A stretch of 36,675 nt of DNA from Pseudomonadota bacterium (GTDB lineage: Bacteria > Pseudomonadota > Alphaproteobacteria > Caulobacterales > Caulobacteraceae): contig JAFEEA010000017.1 of NCBI GenBank assembly GCA_018241335.1, forward strand, positions 1-36,675. Reading direction: 5' to 3'. The translations under genes were made by a program, and so were the position numbers. Shown piece after piece: positions 1-8,237 of the stretch; position 1 is the stretch's first letter, and the number at the start of each line of letters is the position of its first letter. The notes under the pieces are model-generated. The model was not told where the DNA came from. It was given only the letters and a program-made list of their open reading frames with translations, and did no database searches.

Positions 1-344
1 TGGTCTATGACTCGGTGGGCAAGGACACCTTCGAGATGAGCCTGGCCAGCCTGGCGCGGCGGGGCATGTTCGTCAGCTTCGGCAACGCCTCCGGCGCCGT
101 GCCGCCGTTCTCGCCGCTACGCCTGTCCCAGGGCGGCTCCCTCTACATGACCCGGCCCACCATGGGCGACTACACCGCCACGCCCGAGGAGCTGGACGAA
201 AGCGCCTCGGCCCTGTTCGACGTCATCGCCTCGGGCAAGGTGAAGATCGAGATCGGCCAGCGCTTCGCCCTCAAGGATGCGCGCGCCGCCCACGAGGCCC
301 TGCAGGGCCGCGAGACCATCGGCGCCACGGTCCTGGTTCCGTAA
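1..344 (+). CDS. qorA: NADPH:quinone oxidoreductase, C-terminal part (5' end outside window)
   Basis: This is the C-terminal part of a medium-chain reductase of the zinc-free quinone oxidoreductase (QOR) group, which transfers electrons from NADPH to quinones. The frame is open from the first bases of the window (VYDSVGKDTF...), so the start codon and the catalytic half lie to the left. The visible part has the QOR-type stretch with SLASLARRGMFVSFGNASG, followed by PPFSPLRLSQGGSLYMTRP, and ends with the usual DARAAHEALQGRETIGATVL tail, where the substrate loop meets the end of the Rossmann domain. The stop TAA is at 342-344. It converges on rho, with the parS palindrome between them. Family assignment is firm; the precise substrate is not. 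Confidence 0.85.
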   Translation, partial: VYDSVGKDTFEMSLASLARRGMFVSFGNASGAVPPFSPLRLSQGGSLYMTRPTMGDYTATPEELDESASALFDVIASGKVKIEIGQRFALKDARAAHEALQGRETIGATVLVP

Positions 345-358
345 GGGGCGACACGAAA

Positions 359-388
359 AACGGGGTGTTTCACGTGAAACACCCCGTT
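359..388. promoter_or_regulatory. parS: parS centromere-like site inside a perfect 30-bp palindrome
   Basis: The core TGTTTCACGTGAAACA at 366-381 matches the 16-bp parS consensus bound by chromosomal ParB proteins. The dyad centre lies between 373 and 374. The palindrome continues without mismatch outward to AACGGGG...CCCCGTT, giving 15-bp arms. It sits between the convergent ends of the quinone reductase gene and rho, so as RNA it could also fold as a hairpin on either strand, although no clear U-tract follows. It is about 4.7 kb from the predicted origin, an expected place for parS. ParA and ParB genes are not in the window. Confidence 0.9.
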
Positions 389-445
389 CGACGCCGCCGA
401 GGCGGCCATCGAGTCTAAGAGCCCGGCGTAACCGCCGGGATTCGC

Positions 446-1885
446 TCAGGTATTCATCGACTGGAAGAAGTCCGCGTTGTTCTTCGACTGGCGCAGCTTG
501 TCGAGCAGGAACTCGATGGCGTCCTGCGCCCCCATGGGGTTCAGGATGCGGTGCAGGATGTGCACCTTCTGCAGCTGGTCCTTCGGGGTGATCAGCTCTT
601 CCTTGCGGGTGCCGGACTTGATGACGTCGATGGCGGGGTAGATCCGCTTGTCGGCGACCTTGCGGTCCAGGATGATTTCCGAGTTCCCGGTGCCCTTGAA
701 CTCTTCGAAGATCACCTCGTCCATGCGGCTGCCGGTGTCGATCAGGGCGGTGGCGATGATGGTCAGCGAGCCGCCCTCCTCGATGTTCCGCGCCGCGCCG
801 AAGAAGCGCTTGGGCCGTTGCAGGGCGTTGGCGTCAACACCGCCGGTCAGCACCTTGCCCGACGACGGGACGGTGGTGTTGTACGCCCGGCCGAGGCGCG
901 TCACCGAGTCCAGCAGGATGACCACGTCGCGCTTGTGCTCGACCAGGCGCTTGGCCTTTTCGATGACCATTTCGGCCACGGCCACGTGACGGGTCGCCGG
1001 CTCGTCGAAGGTCGAGGAGATCACCTCGCCCTTCACCGTGCGCTGCATGTCGGTGACTTCCTCGGGACGTTCGTCGATGAGGAGCACGATCAGGTAGCAC
1101 TCGGGGTGGTTGGCGGCGATCGACTTGGCGATGTTCTGCAGCATCACCGTCTTGCCGACCCGCGGCGGGGCGGTGATCAGGCAGCGCTGGCCCTTGCCCA
1201 GCGGCGCGGTGATGTCGATCAACCGGCCGGTGCGGTCCTTCAGGGTCGGATCCTCGATCTCCATGCGCAGCCGCTCCTCGGGGTAGAGGGGCGTCAGGTT
1301 GTCGAACAGGACCTTGTGGCGGACGTTGTCCGGGTTCTCGAAATTGACCTGCTGGATGCTGGTCAGGGCGAAATAGCGCTCGCCCTCGCGCGGGGAGCGG
1401 ATGCCGCCGTCGACGGTGTCGCCGGTGCGCAGGCCGAACTTCCGGATCTGCGAGGGGCTGACATAGATGTCGTCGGGGCCGGGCAGGTAGTTGGCCTCGG
1501 GGCTGCGCAGGAAGCCGAAGCCGTCCTGGACGACCTCCAGCGTGCCCGAGCCGCCGATGTCGATGCCTTCCTCGGCCAGGGTCTTGAGGATCGCGAACAT
1601 GATGTCCTGCTTGCGCATGGAGTTCGCGTTCTCGATGTCGAGCTGTTCGGCGAAGGCGACCAGGTCGGCCGGCGACTTCTCCTTCAGCTCCTGCAGGGTC
1701 ATCCGCGTCAGGCCGAGGGCCGCGATGGCCTTGCTGGCGGCGGAGGGCTCGATGATGTCGTCGCCGTCGTCGCCGTCGTCGGCCTCCACGGCTTCATCGA
1801 CCGCGGTCTCGGGCGCGGTATCCAGGATCGGCTCCTCGGCGGGAACGTCGATGTCGCTGGCGGTGTCGTTGGTGTTATCGGACAT
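446..1885 (-). CDS. rho: transcription termination factor Rho
   Basis: This is the hexameric RNA-dependent ATPase/helicase that ends transcription at Rho-dependent sites. The protein has 479 residues, longer than the roughly 420 of E. coli Rho because of an acidic, D/E-rich N-terminal extension of about 60 residues. It then has the Rho N-terminal helical domain (about 62-105), the RNA-binding cold-shock-like domain beginning [15 protein letters not shown] (about 114), and the ATPase core. The Walker A motif is APPRVGKT (239-246), where E. coli has APPKAGKT. The catalytic loop [13 protein letters not shown], Walker B VVILLDS, the Q-loop region TGGVDANAL and the R-loop FKGTGN are all present. 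It lies downstream of hemE-hemH-hemJ but separated by about 300 bases, so it probably has its own promoter. Confidence 0.97.
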   Translation of the reverse strand: MSDNTNDTASDIDVPAEEPILDTAPETAVDEAVEADDGDDGDDIIEPSAASKAIAALGLTRMTLQELKEKSPADLVAFAEQLDIENANSMRKQDIMFAILKTLAEEGIDIGGSGTLEVVQDGFGFLRSPEANYLPGPDDIYVSPSQIRKFGLRTGDTVDGGIRSPREGERYFALTSIQQVNFENPDNVRHKVLFDNLTPLYPEERLRMEIEDPTLKDRTGRLIDITAPLGKGQRCLITAPPRVGKTVMLQNIAKSIAANHPECYLIVLLIDERPEEVTDMQRTVKGEVISSTFDEPATRHVAVAEMVIEKAKRLVEHKRDVVILLDSVTRLGRAYNTTVPSSGKVLTGGVDANALQRPKRFFGAARNIEEGGSLTIIATALIDTGSRMDEVIFEEFKGTGNSEIILDRKVADKRIYPAIDVIKSGTRKEELITPKDQLQKVHILHRILNPMGAQDAIEFLLDKLRQSKNNADFFQSMNT

Positions 1886-2188
1886 GGGTATTCACTCTGT
1901 AGATGGACTCCGGGCCTGAACCGGTCCGGTTGGTCATTTTGGGCCTCTTCGGCGCGCCGCATGGGGCTGAGGAGGCGATGGGTGTTCGGGTTCGGACCTG
2001 GGTCAACGCCGTCGCGGCGGGCCGGTCCTACGGAAAGGCGGGGAAGCGCGGCGAGGGCGCCGCATCTCAAGGAGAGCGGAACCACATATCGGGGGTCCTC
2101 GTCAAGGAACGCCGCGTCGCGCGGCATATGGGGCCTGCCCGCGCCGGGCTCAAGCCCCGCCTGCCGCAGGGGCCGCCGACGCGCGCGC
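1886..2188 (-). other. non-coding leader between hemJ and rho
   Basis: About 300 bases lie between the hemJ stop and the rho start. I see no credible gene; the open frames here are short G+C-rich shadows. It contains a perfect odd palindrome, AACCGG-T-CCGGTT (1919-1931), just upstream of the rho start, and a GANTC site (GACTC, 1906-1910). rho leaders in other bacteria carry autoregulatory Rho-dependent termination, and the length fits that role. I can point to no specific rut signal, so this is inference from position only. Confidence 0.4.
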
Positions 2189-2650
2189 CTAGCCGAAGGT
2201 GAACTTGGCCGTGACGGCCAGGACCATGACGATCAGCACCAGGAACGGCAGCTCGTTGGTCATCCGCCAGAAACGTTCGGAGCGGTCGCGGCGGCCGGCG
2301 GCGAAACCGCGGCGGGCGGACGACAGGAAGCCGTGCCAGCCGGACATGAAGACCACCCCCGCCAGCTTGGTCAGCATCCAGGGGGTCAGCAGGAAGCCCC
2401 AGCCATAGAGGTTTTTGGCGTCCCACCAGATCAGGCTCAGCCCCAGCAGCCAGGCGACGATCATGGCCGGGTTCATGATGATGCGCAGGAGCTTCAGCTC
2501 CATGACCTTGAAGGTCTCGTCCATCTCCGAGCCGACGGCGGCCTTGGAGTGGTACACATAGAGCCGGGGCAGGTAGAGCTGGCCGGCCATCCAGGCCATC
2601 ACGGCCACGATGTGGAAACCCATCAGGACGTCGTGGGTGTTGGCGTGCAT
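2189..2650 (-). CDS. hemJ: HemJ-type protoporphyrinogen IX oxidase (membrane)
   Basis: This 153-residue protein is predicted to cross the inner membrane about four times. It matches the HemJ/UPF0093 family, the oxygen-independent protoporphyrinogen oxidase typical of alphaproteobacteria. The first segment, VLMGFHIVAVMAWMAGQLYLP, carries the family histidine and is followed by RLYVYH. Later segments are MIVAWLLGLSLIWW, WMLTKLAGVVFMSGWHGF and FLVLIVMVLAVTAKF. Its ATG (2650-2648) shares one base with the hemH stop (TGATG), so the two are translationally coupled. Its place after hemE and hemH supports the penultimate step of haem synthesis. A much longer open frame extends upstream but overlaps hemH and is not used. 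Confidence 0.88.
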   Translation of the reverse strand: MHANTHDVLMGFHIVAVMAWMAGQLYLPRLYVYHSKAAVGSEMDETFKVMELKLLRIIMNPAMIVAWLLGLSLIWWDAKNLYGWGFLLTPWMLTKLAGVVFMSGWHGFLSSARRGFAAGRRDRSERFWRMTNELPFLVLIVMVLAVTAKFTFG

Positions 2651-3735
2651 CAGGCGTGGGCTCCGGGTGCGGCAAGGGCCAGGCGTTGGCCACATTGGCT
2701 GAAGGCGCCGGGGCAACGGGCGTTGTCGGCGCTGACCCCCAGGCCGTCCAGCGCCCGGACCGCCGCGCCGGCCAGCCCCTCGATGAACACCTGGTCGGTC
2801 CCCACGGCTGGCGCGCGCAGATAGGCCTGCATGCCCAGCTCCTCGGCCATGTGGGCGTATTCGATGTCGAGCTCGACCAGGGTCTCCACGTGCTCGGAGA
2901 CGAAGGCGACAGGGTCGATCAGCACCCCCAGTCCTTCCTCGGCGGCGGCGGTGATGGCCTCCGGCGTGGTCGGGCCCAGCCACTTCATCGGCCCCACCCG
3001 GCTCTGGTAGCAGAGCCGCCAGTCCCAGCCCTCGCCCAGGCGCGCGGCGATCGCGGCGCAGGTGGCCTCGATCTGCCACTGGTACGGGTCGCCCTTGTCG
3101 ATCACCGACATGGGCACGCCGTGGGCCGAGAACAGCAGGCGCACATGCGGCCGGCCGGCGGCCTCCCACGTGCTGAGGATGGCGTTGGCGTGCGCCTCCA
3201 CCAGGCCCTCGTTGGCGTACCAGCAGCACAGGGTGCTGGTGCGGCCGGTTCCCTTGTAGGCCTGCCGCCAAGCCTTCAGCGACGAGGCCGTGGTGGTGGT
3301 GGAATACTGCGGATAGAGCGGGACCAGCAGGATCTCGTCCGGCTCGAAGGCGGCCACCTCGCGGGCGGCGGCGGCGGTGTCGGGCGACCAGTAGCGCATG
3401 GCGATGAAGGTCCGCACCACGTCCGCGGGCAGGCGGCGGGCGAGGGCGCCGGCCAGGGCGTCGGCCTGGGCCCTGGTCTCCTTCAAGAGCGGCGAGCCGC
3501 CGCCCATCAGGGCATAGTTGGCCTGGGCCATCTTCTCGCGGCGCTTGGCGATGAACCAGGCCAGGGGCAGGCGTACCGCCGCCGGGGCGCCGATGATCGC
3601 CGGGTCCGAGAACAGGTTCTGCAGGAACGGACGCACGTCCGCCTGGCCGTCCGGGCCGCCGAGGTTGAACAGCACCACGGCGATGCGCCTTCCCCCGGCC
3701 GCGGCCGGCGCGCCCCTGTCGTACGCCGACGCCAC
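2650..3735 (-). CDS. hemH: ferrochelatase
   Basis: This enzyme inserts ferrous iron into protoporphyrin IX, the last step of protohaem synthesis. The chosen GTG start (3735) follows the hemE stop by two bases and gives 361 residues beginning VASAYDRG. The alternative upstream ATG would overlap hemE by about 100 bases. The family N-terminus VLFNLGGPD is at about 21-29, the signature LFSAHGVPMSVIDKGDPY at 201-218 with the active-site histidine 205, and the acidic metal-channel region EHVETLVE at 281-288. Cysteines are at 170, 171, 226, 242, 341 and 348. The C-terminal pair C-x6-C recalls the [2Fe-2S] cluster of Caulobacter-type ferrochelatases, but I cannot confirm the full ligand set by eye. 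Confidence 0.93.
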   Translation of the reverse strand: MASAYDRGAPAAAGGRRIAVVLFNLGGPDGQADVRPFLQNLFSDPAIIGAPAAVRLPLAWFIAKRREKMAQANYALMGGGSPLLKETRAQADALAGALARRLPADVVRTFIAMRYWSPDTAAAAREVAAFEPDEILLVPLYPQYSTTTTASSLKAWRQAYKGTGRTSTLCCWYANEGLVEAHANAILSTWEAAGRPHVRLLFSAHGVPMSVIDKGDPYQWQIEATCAAIAARLGEGWDWRLCYQSRVGPMKWLGPTTPEAITAAAEEGLGVLIDPVAFVSEHVETLVELDIEYAHMAEELGMQAYLRAPAVGTDQVFIEGLAGAAVRALDGLGVSADNARCPGAFSQCGQRLALAAPGAHA

Positions 3736-3737
3736 GT

Positions 3738-4790
3738 TCAGCGACCGGTGACGCGGTGCGCCACGCGGGCGATGTGCTCGATGGGCGTGTCCGGGATCAC
3801 CCCGTGGCCCAGGTTGAAGATGTAGGGCCCGCCGCCCCACTGCTCCAGCAGCTGGTCCACCCGCCGGTCCAGGGCCTCGCCGCCGGCCCGCAGCAGCAAG
3901 GGATCGAGGGCCCCCTGTATGGTGACGGACTTCTGCAGGCGCCGGCCGATGGCCGCGGAGGCCTGGACGTCGAGGCCGACCCCCTGGACCCCGGCCCCGG
4001 CCGCGTACTCCTCCACCAGCGACCCGGCCCCGCGGGGAAAGCCGATGATCGGCGTCTCGATGCCGAGGTCGCGCAGGCCCTTGACGATGGCTGCGTGCGG
4101 CCGGGTGACGATGCGCTCGAACACGTCTTCGGGCAGCAGCTCGGCCCAGCTCTCGAACAGCTGCAGCGCCTGGGCGCCCGCCTTCACCTGCATGGCCAGG
4201 TAACGCACCGTGGCGTCCACCAGCACGGCGATCAGCGCATCCAGCTTCTCTGGCTCGGCGAAGGCCATGGTGCGCGCCCGCACGCGGTCGGAGCCCCGTC
4301 CCTCGATCATGTAGGTGGCCACGGTCCAGGGCGCGCCGGCAAAGCCGATCAGGGCCCGTTCGGGCTCCAGCGCCGCGCGGACGCGCTTGATCGTCTCGCC
4401 GATGGCCGACAACCGCTCGGTGGAGGCCTCTACCTGGTCCGCCATGGACTCGATCGACGGCAGCTCGCCCAGGCGCGGTCCCTCGCCGGCCTCGAACCAG
4501 ACGCGTTGCCCGAGCGCGCCCGGGATCAGCAGGATGTCGGCGAAGACGATGGCCGCGTCGAAGGGAAATCGGCGCATGGGCTGCAGCGTCGCCTCGGCCG
4601 CCATCTCCGGATCATGGCAGAAGGAGATGAAGTCCTGCGCCCGCGTGCGAAGCTGGCGGTACTCCGGCAGGGAACGGCCCGCCTGGCGCATGAACCAGAT
4701 CGGCGGGCGATCGAGCGTTTCGTGCGCGAGGGCCCGAAGGAAGCGGGGCTGGGTGTCGGCGGGAGCGTCGAGCGTGTCGGAAAGGGCCAT
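3738..4790 (-). CDS. hemE: uroporphyrinogen decarboxylase
   Basis: This cytosolic enzyme converts uroporphyrinogen III to coproporphyrinogen III. It has 350 residues from the ATG at 4790, chosen because TAAGGA sits just upstream and the family N-terminus begins soon after; a longer frame to 4856 lacks such support. Signature 1, PPIWFMRQAGR, is at 29-39 and signature 2, GFAGAPWTVATYMIEG, at 149-164. The substrate-binding aspartate is in IVFADIL (about 85) and the C-terminus has YIFNLGHGV. It is the first gene of hemE-hemH-hemJ and reads away from the predicted origin. A perfect CtrA-type box lies 70 bases upstream of the start, so cell-cycle control of its promoter is plausible. Confidence 0.97.
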   Translation of the reverse strand: MALSDTLDAPADTQPRFLRALAHETLDRPPIWFMRQAGRSLPEYRQLRTRAQDFISFCHDPEMAAEATLQPMRRFPFDAAIVFADILLIPGALGQRVWFEAGEGPRLGELPSIESMADQVEASTERLSAIGETIKRVRAALEPERALIGFAGAPWTVATYMIEGRGSDRVRARTMAFAEPEKLDALIAVLVDATVRYLAMQVKAGAQALQLFESWAELLPEDVFERIVTRPHAAIVKGLRDLGIETPIIGFPRGAGSLVEEYAAGAGVQGVGLDVQASAAIGRRLQKSVTIQGALDPLLLRAGGEALDRRVDQLLEQWGGGPYIFNLGHGVIPDTPIEHIARVAHRVTGR

Positions 4791-4859
4791 GGGGTCCTTA
4801 AACCGCCAAGCCCGAGCGGCCTCAAGCCCCGCTGTGAGGCCCGCACCCCTCTTCAATAC

Positions 4860-4874
4860 TTAAGAAAGTCTTAA
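4860..4874. promoter_or_regulatory. CtrA-type binding site, hemE side of the origin
   Basis: The sequence is TTAAGAAAGTCTTAA, an exact match to the CtrA consensus TTAA-N7-TTAA. CtrA is the response regulator that blocks origin firing in swarmer-type cells. The box lies inside the AT-rich patch and 70 bases upstream of the hemE start, so it could affect both initiation and a hemE promoter. The match is seen directly; binding is inferred from the family. Confidence 0.85.
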
Positions 4875-4898
4875 TTTGAAGGAAGACGGTAGTTTGGC

Positions 4899-5263
4899 GG
4901 TGGATAGCGGGGATGAGTAGGGTTCGTCACCCGCCTCCGCGACAATCGCGCACAGGTCCGTCCCCAGGGCGAACCGGGCGGCTCGTCCCTGTGGATCGCG
5001 GGGACAAGTCGCAAGGCCTTGATCCGCACCGCGCTTTCGGGCGGCGTCGTGCACAGGCCGCGGGGACGGGGGTGGACGCCGTCAAACGGTGGGGAGGAGC
5101 GCGTGGCGGGATTCACCGGGGACTGGATCGGGGGACGCGATTGGGCGAAAACCGGCCTTCATCCACCGACAGGCGGGCGGGGGCTGGGCGGGCCGGATTC
5201 CGTGCACCGCGGCAGGGCGACGGCGCCCCGATTGGTTAAGCAGAGGTTAACGATGCATCCACA
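4899..5263. promoter_or_regulatory. cluster of near-consensus DnaA boxes
   Basis: Compared with TTATCCACA there are 7-of-9 matches at 4899-4907 (minus, CTATCCACC), 4990-4998 (minus, CGATCCACA), 5020-5028 (plus, TGATCCGCA), 5159-5167 (plus, TCATCCACC) and 5255-5263 (plus, GCATCCACA). The second and third match 8 of 9 to TGATCCACA, the weak G-box form I recall for the Caulobacter origin. No perfect box is present. Left-half boxes lie on the minus strand and right-half boxes on the plus strand. Confidence 0.7.
5236..5250. promoter_or_regulatory. CtrA-type binding site, ppsR side of the origin
   Basis: The sequence is TTAAGCAGAGGTTAA, again an exact TTAA-N7-TTAA. It ends 70 bases before the ppsR start codon and is immediately followed by a DnaA-like box (5255-5263) and a GANTC site (5265-5269). 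Such clustering is expected where CtrA and DnaA compete. The match is seen directly; binding is inferred. Confidence 0.85.
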
Positions 5264-5320
5264 GGAATCCCCAAGCCACGAGAGGGGGCGCGCGAGTGGC
5301 CGCGCGAGGGTCCTCCGCCG

Positions 5321-6166
5321 ATGACCGCCGCGCCGCGCCTGGCCACCTATTTCCATGTCCACCTGGTCTCGGACTCCACGGGCGAGACCCTGAACGCCAT
5401 GGCGCGCGCCGTCTGCGCCCGCTTCACCAACGTCCTGCCGATCGAGCACATCTACGCCCTGGTCCGCTCCCAGCGTCAGCTCGAACGGGCGCTCGAAGAG
5501 ATCGCCAACGCGCCCGGCGTCGTGCTGCACACCATCGTCGACGCCGGCCTGCGCGCGGCGCTGGAATCGGGCTGCCAGAGGCTGGACATGCCCTGTATCG
5601 CCGCCCTCGATCCACTGACCTCGTCGCTGTCGCGCTATCTCGGCGCGCCCCTGTCGACGCGGACCGGCGCCCACCTCAAGCTGGACAACGACTACTTCAA
5701 CCGCATGGACGCACTCAGCTACGCCCTCGGCCACGACGACGGCCAGGGCGGCCAGGACCTGGAGCGCGCCGACGTGGTGCTGGTGGGCGTGTCGCGCACG
5801 TCCAAGACCCCGACCTCCATCTACCTCGCCCACCGCGGCGTGCGGGCCGCCAACGTGCCCCTGGTGCCGGGCGCCAAGCTGCCGGCCGCGCTGATGAACT
5901 CCACGGTGCCGGTGGTCGGGCTGATCGTCTCGCCCGATCGCTTGGTGCAGATCCGCCGCAATCGCCTGCGGACCCTGCACGAGGAGCGCGACAGCAGCTA
6001 CGTCGACGTGGACGCCGTGCGCCAGGAGATCATGGACGCCCGGCGGCTCTATGAGCGCCAGGGCTGGCCGGTGATCGACGTCACCCGCCGCTCGGTCGAG
6101 GAGACCGCCGCGGCGGTGATCAACTTCCTGTCCGGGGGCCGCGGCCAGGTGGAGCTGCTGGGGTGA
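5321..6166 (+). CDS. ppsR: pyruvate, phosphate dikinase / PEP synthase regulatory protein (DUF299)
   Basis: This is a bifunctional kinase/phosphorylase of the DUF299 family, which switches pyruvate phosphate dikinase or PEP synthase off and on by ADP-dependent threonine phosphorylation and phosphate-dependent removal. It has 281 residues. The family N-terminus FHVHLVSDSTGETL is at 11-24, then DYFNRMDALSYALGHDDG (124-141) and the P-loop-like nucleotide site GVSRTSKTPTS (156-166), followed by KxP-type loops and the VDVTRRSVEETA-like end. GAGGG lies 10 bases before the ATG. It is the first gene on the right of the origin and overlaps maf by four bases. Which of the two enzymes it controls cannot be read from the window. 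Confidence 0.93.
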   Translation: MTAAPRLATYFHVHLVSDSTGETLNAMARAVCARFTNVLPIEHIYALVRSQRQLERALEEIANAPGVVLHTIVDAGLRAALESGCQRLDMPCIAALDPLTSSLSRYLGAPLSTRTGAHLKLDNDYFNRMDALSYALGHDDGQGGQDLERADVVLVGVSRTSKTPTSIYLAHRGVRAANVPLVPGAKLPAALMNSTVPVVGLIVSPDRLVQIRRNRLRTLHEERDSSYVDVDAVRQEIMDARRLYERQGWPVIDVTRRSVEETAAAVINFLSGGRGQVELLG

Positions 6167-6774
6167 GCACGGACGCGGCCGCGCCGCTGGTGACCCTGGC
6201 CTCGATCAGCGCTTCCCGCGCGGCGGTGCTGGCCGGCGCGGGCGTCCTCTTCGACAAGGTCGCGCCCGGGGTGGACGAGGCGGCGGTGAAGGCCGGCCTG
6301 CTGGCTGATGGCGCAAATCCGCGCGACATCGCCGACGCCCTGGCCGAACTGAAGGCGGTGAAGGTGTCGCTGAAGCGGCCCGGCCTCGTCATCGGCGCCG
6401 ACCAGACCCTGGACCTCGGCGGACGCCTCTACGACAAGGCCGAGAGCCTGGACGAGGCGCGAGACCGCCTGAAGGCCTTGCGCGGCCAGCGCCACCGGCT
6501 GCACGCCGCCGTGGTGGTGGCCGAGAACGGCGAGCCGGTCTGGCGCACGCTGGAAAGCCCGGTCCTGACCATGCGGCCCTTTTCCGACGCCTTCCTGGAA
6601 GGCTATCTGGCGCGCAACGCCGAGGCGGCGCTGAGCAGCGTCGGCTGCTACTGGCTGGAAGGCGAGGGGGCCCAGTTGTTCGAACGCATCGACGGCGACT
6701 ACTTCGCCATTCTGGGCCTGCCGCTGCTGGGGCTGCTGGATTTCTTCCGGCGGCGCGGGGTCCTGGGGATATGA
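6163..6774 (+). CDS. maf: Maf-family nucleoside triphosphate pyrophosphatase
   Basis: This protein probably hydrolyses non-canonical or modified nucleoside triphosphates to monophosphates, as shown for Maf/YhdE proteins, cleaning the nucleotide pool. It has 203 residues. The family N-terminal motif LASISASR is at 12-19, the catalytic aspartate in VIGADQTL is Asp80, and the [22 protein letters not shown] region (about 90-112) is the usual substrate loop. The start is GTG at 6163, overlapping the ppsR stop (GTGA). The typical Maf EIKG and IxGY motifs are looser here ([28 protein letters not shown]). The gene is the second in a tightly packed run with ppsR, aroE, coaE and dnaQ. Confidence 0.9.
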   Translation: MSTDAAAPLVTLASISASRAAVLAGAGVLFDKVAPGVDEAAVKAGLLADGANPRDIADALAELKAVKVSLKRPGLVIGADQTLDLGGRLYDKAESLDEARDRLKALRGQRHRLHAAVVVAENGEPVWRTLESPVLTMRPFSDAFLEGYLARNAEAALSSVGCYWLEGEGAQLFERIDGDYFAILGLPLLGLLDFFRRRGVLGI

Positions 6775-7625
6775 GCGTGACGATCAGCGGCTCCACCATC
6801 GTGGCCGGGGTGGCCGGCGCGCCGGTGCGCCACTCCCTGAGCCCCTTGCTGCACAACGCCTGGCTCGCCGGCGCGGGGGTCGACGGCGTCTATGTGGCCT
6901 TCAGCCCGCCCGAGCACGGCTTTTCGGCCTTCGCCAGGGGCCTGCGCGGCGGCGCGATCCGCGGTCTCAACGTCACCGTGCCCTTCAAGGAGGAAGCCCT
7001 GGCCCTGGCCGACAAGGTCAGCGACCGGGCCGCCGCGGCCGGCGCCGCCAACCTGCTGGTCTTCGAGGCCGACGGGACCATCGCGGCCGACAACACCGAT
7101 GGGCTCGGCCTGCTGGCGGCCTTCGCGGCCCAGGCCCCCGGCTTCGACCCGGCCGCCGGGCCGGTGGTGGTGTTCGGCGCGGGCGGCGCGGCGCGCGGCG
7201 CGGCGGCGGCCTTCCTGGCGGCGGGCGCGCCCGAGGTGCGGATCGTCAATCGCACCGCGGCCCGCGCCGAAGCGGTGGCCCAGGCCCTGGGCGAACGCGT
7301 CCGGGTGAGCCCGGACGCCCGCGGGGCCCTGCCGGACGCCAACGCCGTGGTCAACGCCACCACACTGGGCCTCGGCGGCGGGGCGGGGCCGGAAGCGGAT
7401 TTCGCCGCCGCTCCGGGCGGGTGCGTGGCGATGGACATGGTCTACAAGCCCTTGCGCACGGAATTCCTGGCGCGGGCGGCGGCGCGCGGCCTGCGCGCGG
7501 TGGATGGGCTGGAAATGCTGATCGGCCAGGCGCGGCCGAGCTTCGAGGCCTTCTATGGCGCGCCGCCGCCGGCGGACGTGGACGTGCGCGCCCTGGCGCT
7601 GAAGACCCTGGGGGAGGGCCAATGA
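6771..7625 (+). CDS. aroE: shikimate dehydrogenase
   Basis: This enzyme reduces 3-dehydroshikimate to shikimate with NADPH in aromatic amino acid synthesis. It has 284 residues. The shikimate-binding SLSPLLHN is at 22-29, NVTVPFKE (67-74) carries the catalytic lysine 73, DNTDG (107-111) carries the paired aspartate, and GAGGAARG (136-143) is the NADP-binding loop. NRTAARAE follows, where the arginine favours NADP, then VNATTLGL and the C-terminal [17 protein letters not shown]. The ATG overlaps the maf stop by four bases (ATGA), and its own stop overlaps the coaE start in the same way, so the genes are very probably co-transcribed. Confidence 0.96.
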   Translation: MSVTISGSTIVAGVAGAPVRHSLSPLLHNAWLAGAGVDGVYVAFSPPEHGFSAFARGLRGGAIRGLNVTVPFKEEALALADKVSDRAAAAGAANLLVFEADGTIAADNTDGLGLLAAFAAQAPGFDPAAGPVVVFGAGGAARGAAAAFLAAGAPEVRIVNRTAARAEAVAQALGERVRVSPDARGALPDANAVVNATTLGLGGGAGPEADFAAAPGGCVAMDMVYKPLRTEFLARAAARGLRAVDGLEMLIGQARPSFEAFYGAPPPADVDVRALALKTLGEGQ

Positions 7626-8233
7626 TCACTGTCGGGCTGACTGGATCCATCGGCATGGGCAAGTCGACGACGGTGGCGATGTTCGCCGCCGAGGGCGTGC
7701 CCGTCTACGACGCCGACGCCGAGGTGCACCGCATCTATGGCCCCGGCGGGCCGGCCGGGCCGAAGCTGGAGGCGGAGTTTCCGGGCGTCATGCGCCCGGA
7801 CGGCTCGGTGGACCGCGCCGCGCTCAGCGCCAAGGTGGTGGGCGACGACGCCGCCATGAACCGGCTGAACCGGATCGTGCATCCCCTGCTGGGCGCGGGC
7901 CGCGCGGCCTTCTTCGAAAAGGCCGTCGCCGACAAGGCGCCGATCGTGGTTCTGGACATCCCCCTGCTGTTCGAGACCGGCGGCGAGCGCAACGTCGACT
8001 CCGTGGTGGTCGTCTCCGCCCCGGCCGATGTCCAGCGCGAGCGGGTTCTGGCGCGCGAGGGCATGACCGAGGCCAAGCTGGACGGCATCCTGGCCCGGCA
8101 GATGGCCGACGTGGAAAAGCGCGCCCGCGCCCACTTCGTCATCGACACCGGTCAGGGGCTGGAGAGCGCCCGCGCCCAGGTGCGCGACATCCTGGCCACC
8201 TTGCGCGCCCGCGCCGAAGCGGCTCAATCATAA
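7622..8233 (+). CDS. coaE: dephospho-CoA kinase
   Basis: This P-loop kinase phosphorylates dephospho-CoA in the final step of coenzyme A synthesis. From the ATG at 7622, which overlaps the aroE stop (ATGA), it has 203 residues beginning [17 protein letters not shown]. The Walker A loop GSIGMGKS is at 8-15, VYDADAEVH is near 33, and [15 protein letters not shown] contains the family LDIPLLFE motif. The lid and adenine-binding region follow with [18 protein letters not shown]. The open frame extends upstream into aroE but without family content. Confidence 0.96.
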   Translation: MITVGLTGSIGMGKSTTVAMFAAEGVPVYDADAEVHRIYGPGGPAGPKLEAEFPGVMRPDGSVDRAALSAKVVGDDAAMNRLNRIVHPLLGAGRAAFFEKAVADKAPIVVLDIPLLFETGGERNVDSVVVVSAPADVQRERVLAREGMTEAKLDGILARQMADVEKRARAHFVIDTGQGLESARAQVRDILATLRARAEAAQS

Positions 8234-8237
8234 GGCC

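Larger units (their letters stand above)
4791..5320. other. oriC: predicted chromosomal replication origin (oriC, Caulobacter Cori type)
   Basis: This 530-base gap between hemE and ppsR has no credible gene. The left part (4851-4890) is about 68% A+T in an otherwise strongly G+C-rich region, a candidate unwinding element. It has perfect CtrA-type boxes at 4860-4874 and 5236-5250, near-consensus DnaA boxes at 4899, 4990, 5020, 5159 and 5255, and three GANTC methylation sites (5110-5114, 5196-5200, 5265-5269). Flanking genes diverge from the gap. From memory the Caulobacter origin lies between hemE and the duf299 gene and has the same kinds of elements. A few short open frames cross the gap (4860-5054, 4913-5239) but have no recognisable content. 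Confidence 0.9.

Noticed and set aside
551..2824. A 757-codon open frame on the plus strand across rho and hemJ
   Set aside because: It is antisense to clear rho and hemJ genes, has low-complexity composition (Gly/Ala/Asp/Leu/Val) and no family motif. High G+C content gives long shadow frames.
4798..4801. A TTAA just upstream of the hemE ribosome-binding site as a third CtrA site
   Set aside because: There is no second TTAA at the required seven-base spacing; it is only a half-site.
4860..5324. Short frames inside the origin gap on both strands (4860-5054 and 4871-5116 minus; 4913-5239 and 5019-5324 plus)
   Set aside because: No recognisable domains or good ribosome-binding sites; they would cross the predicted DnaA and CtrA sites.
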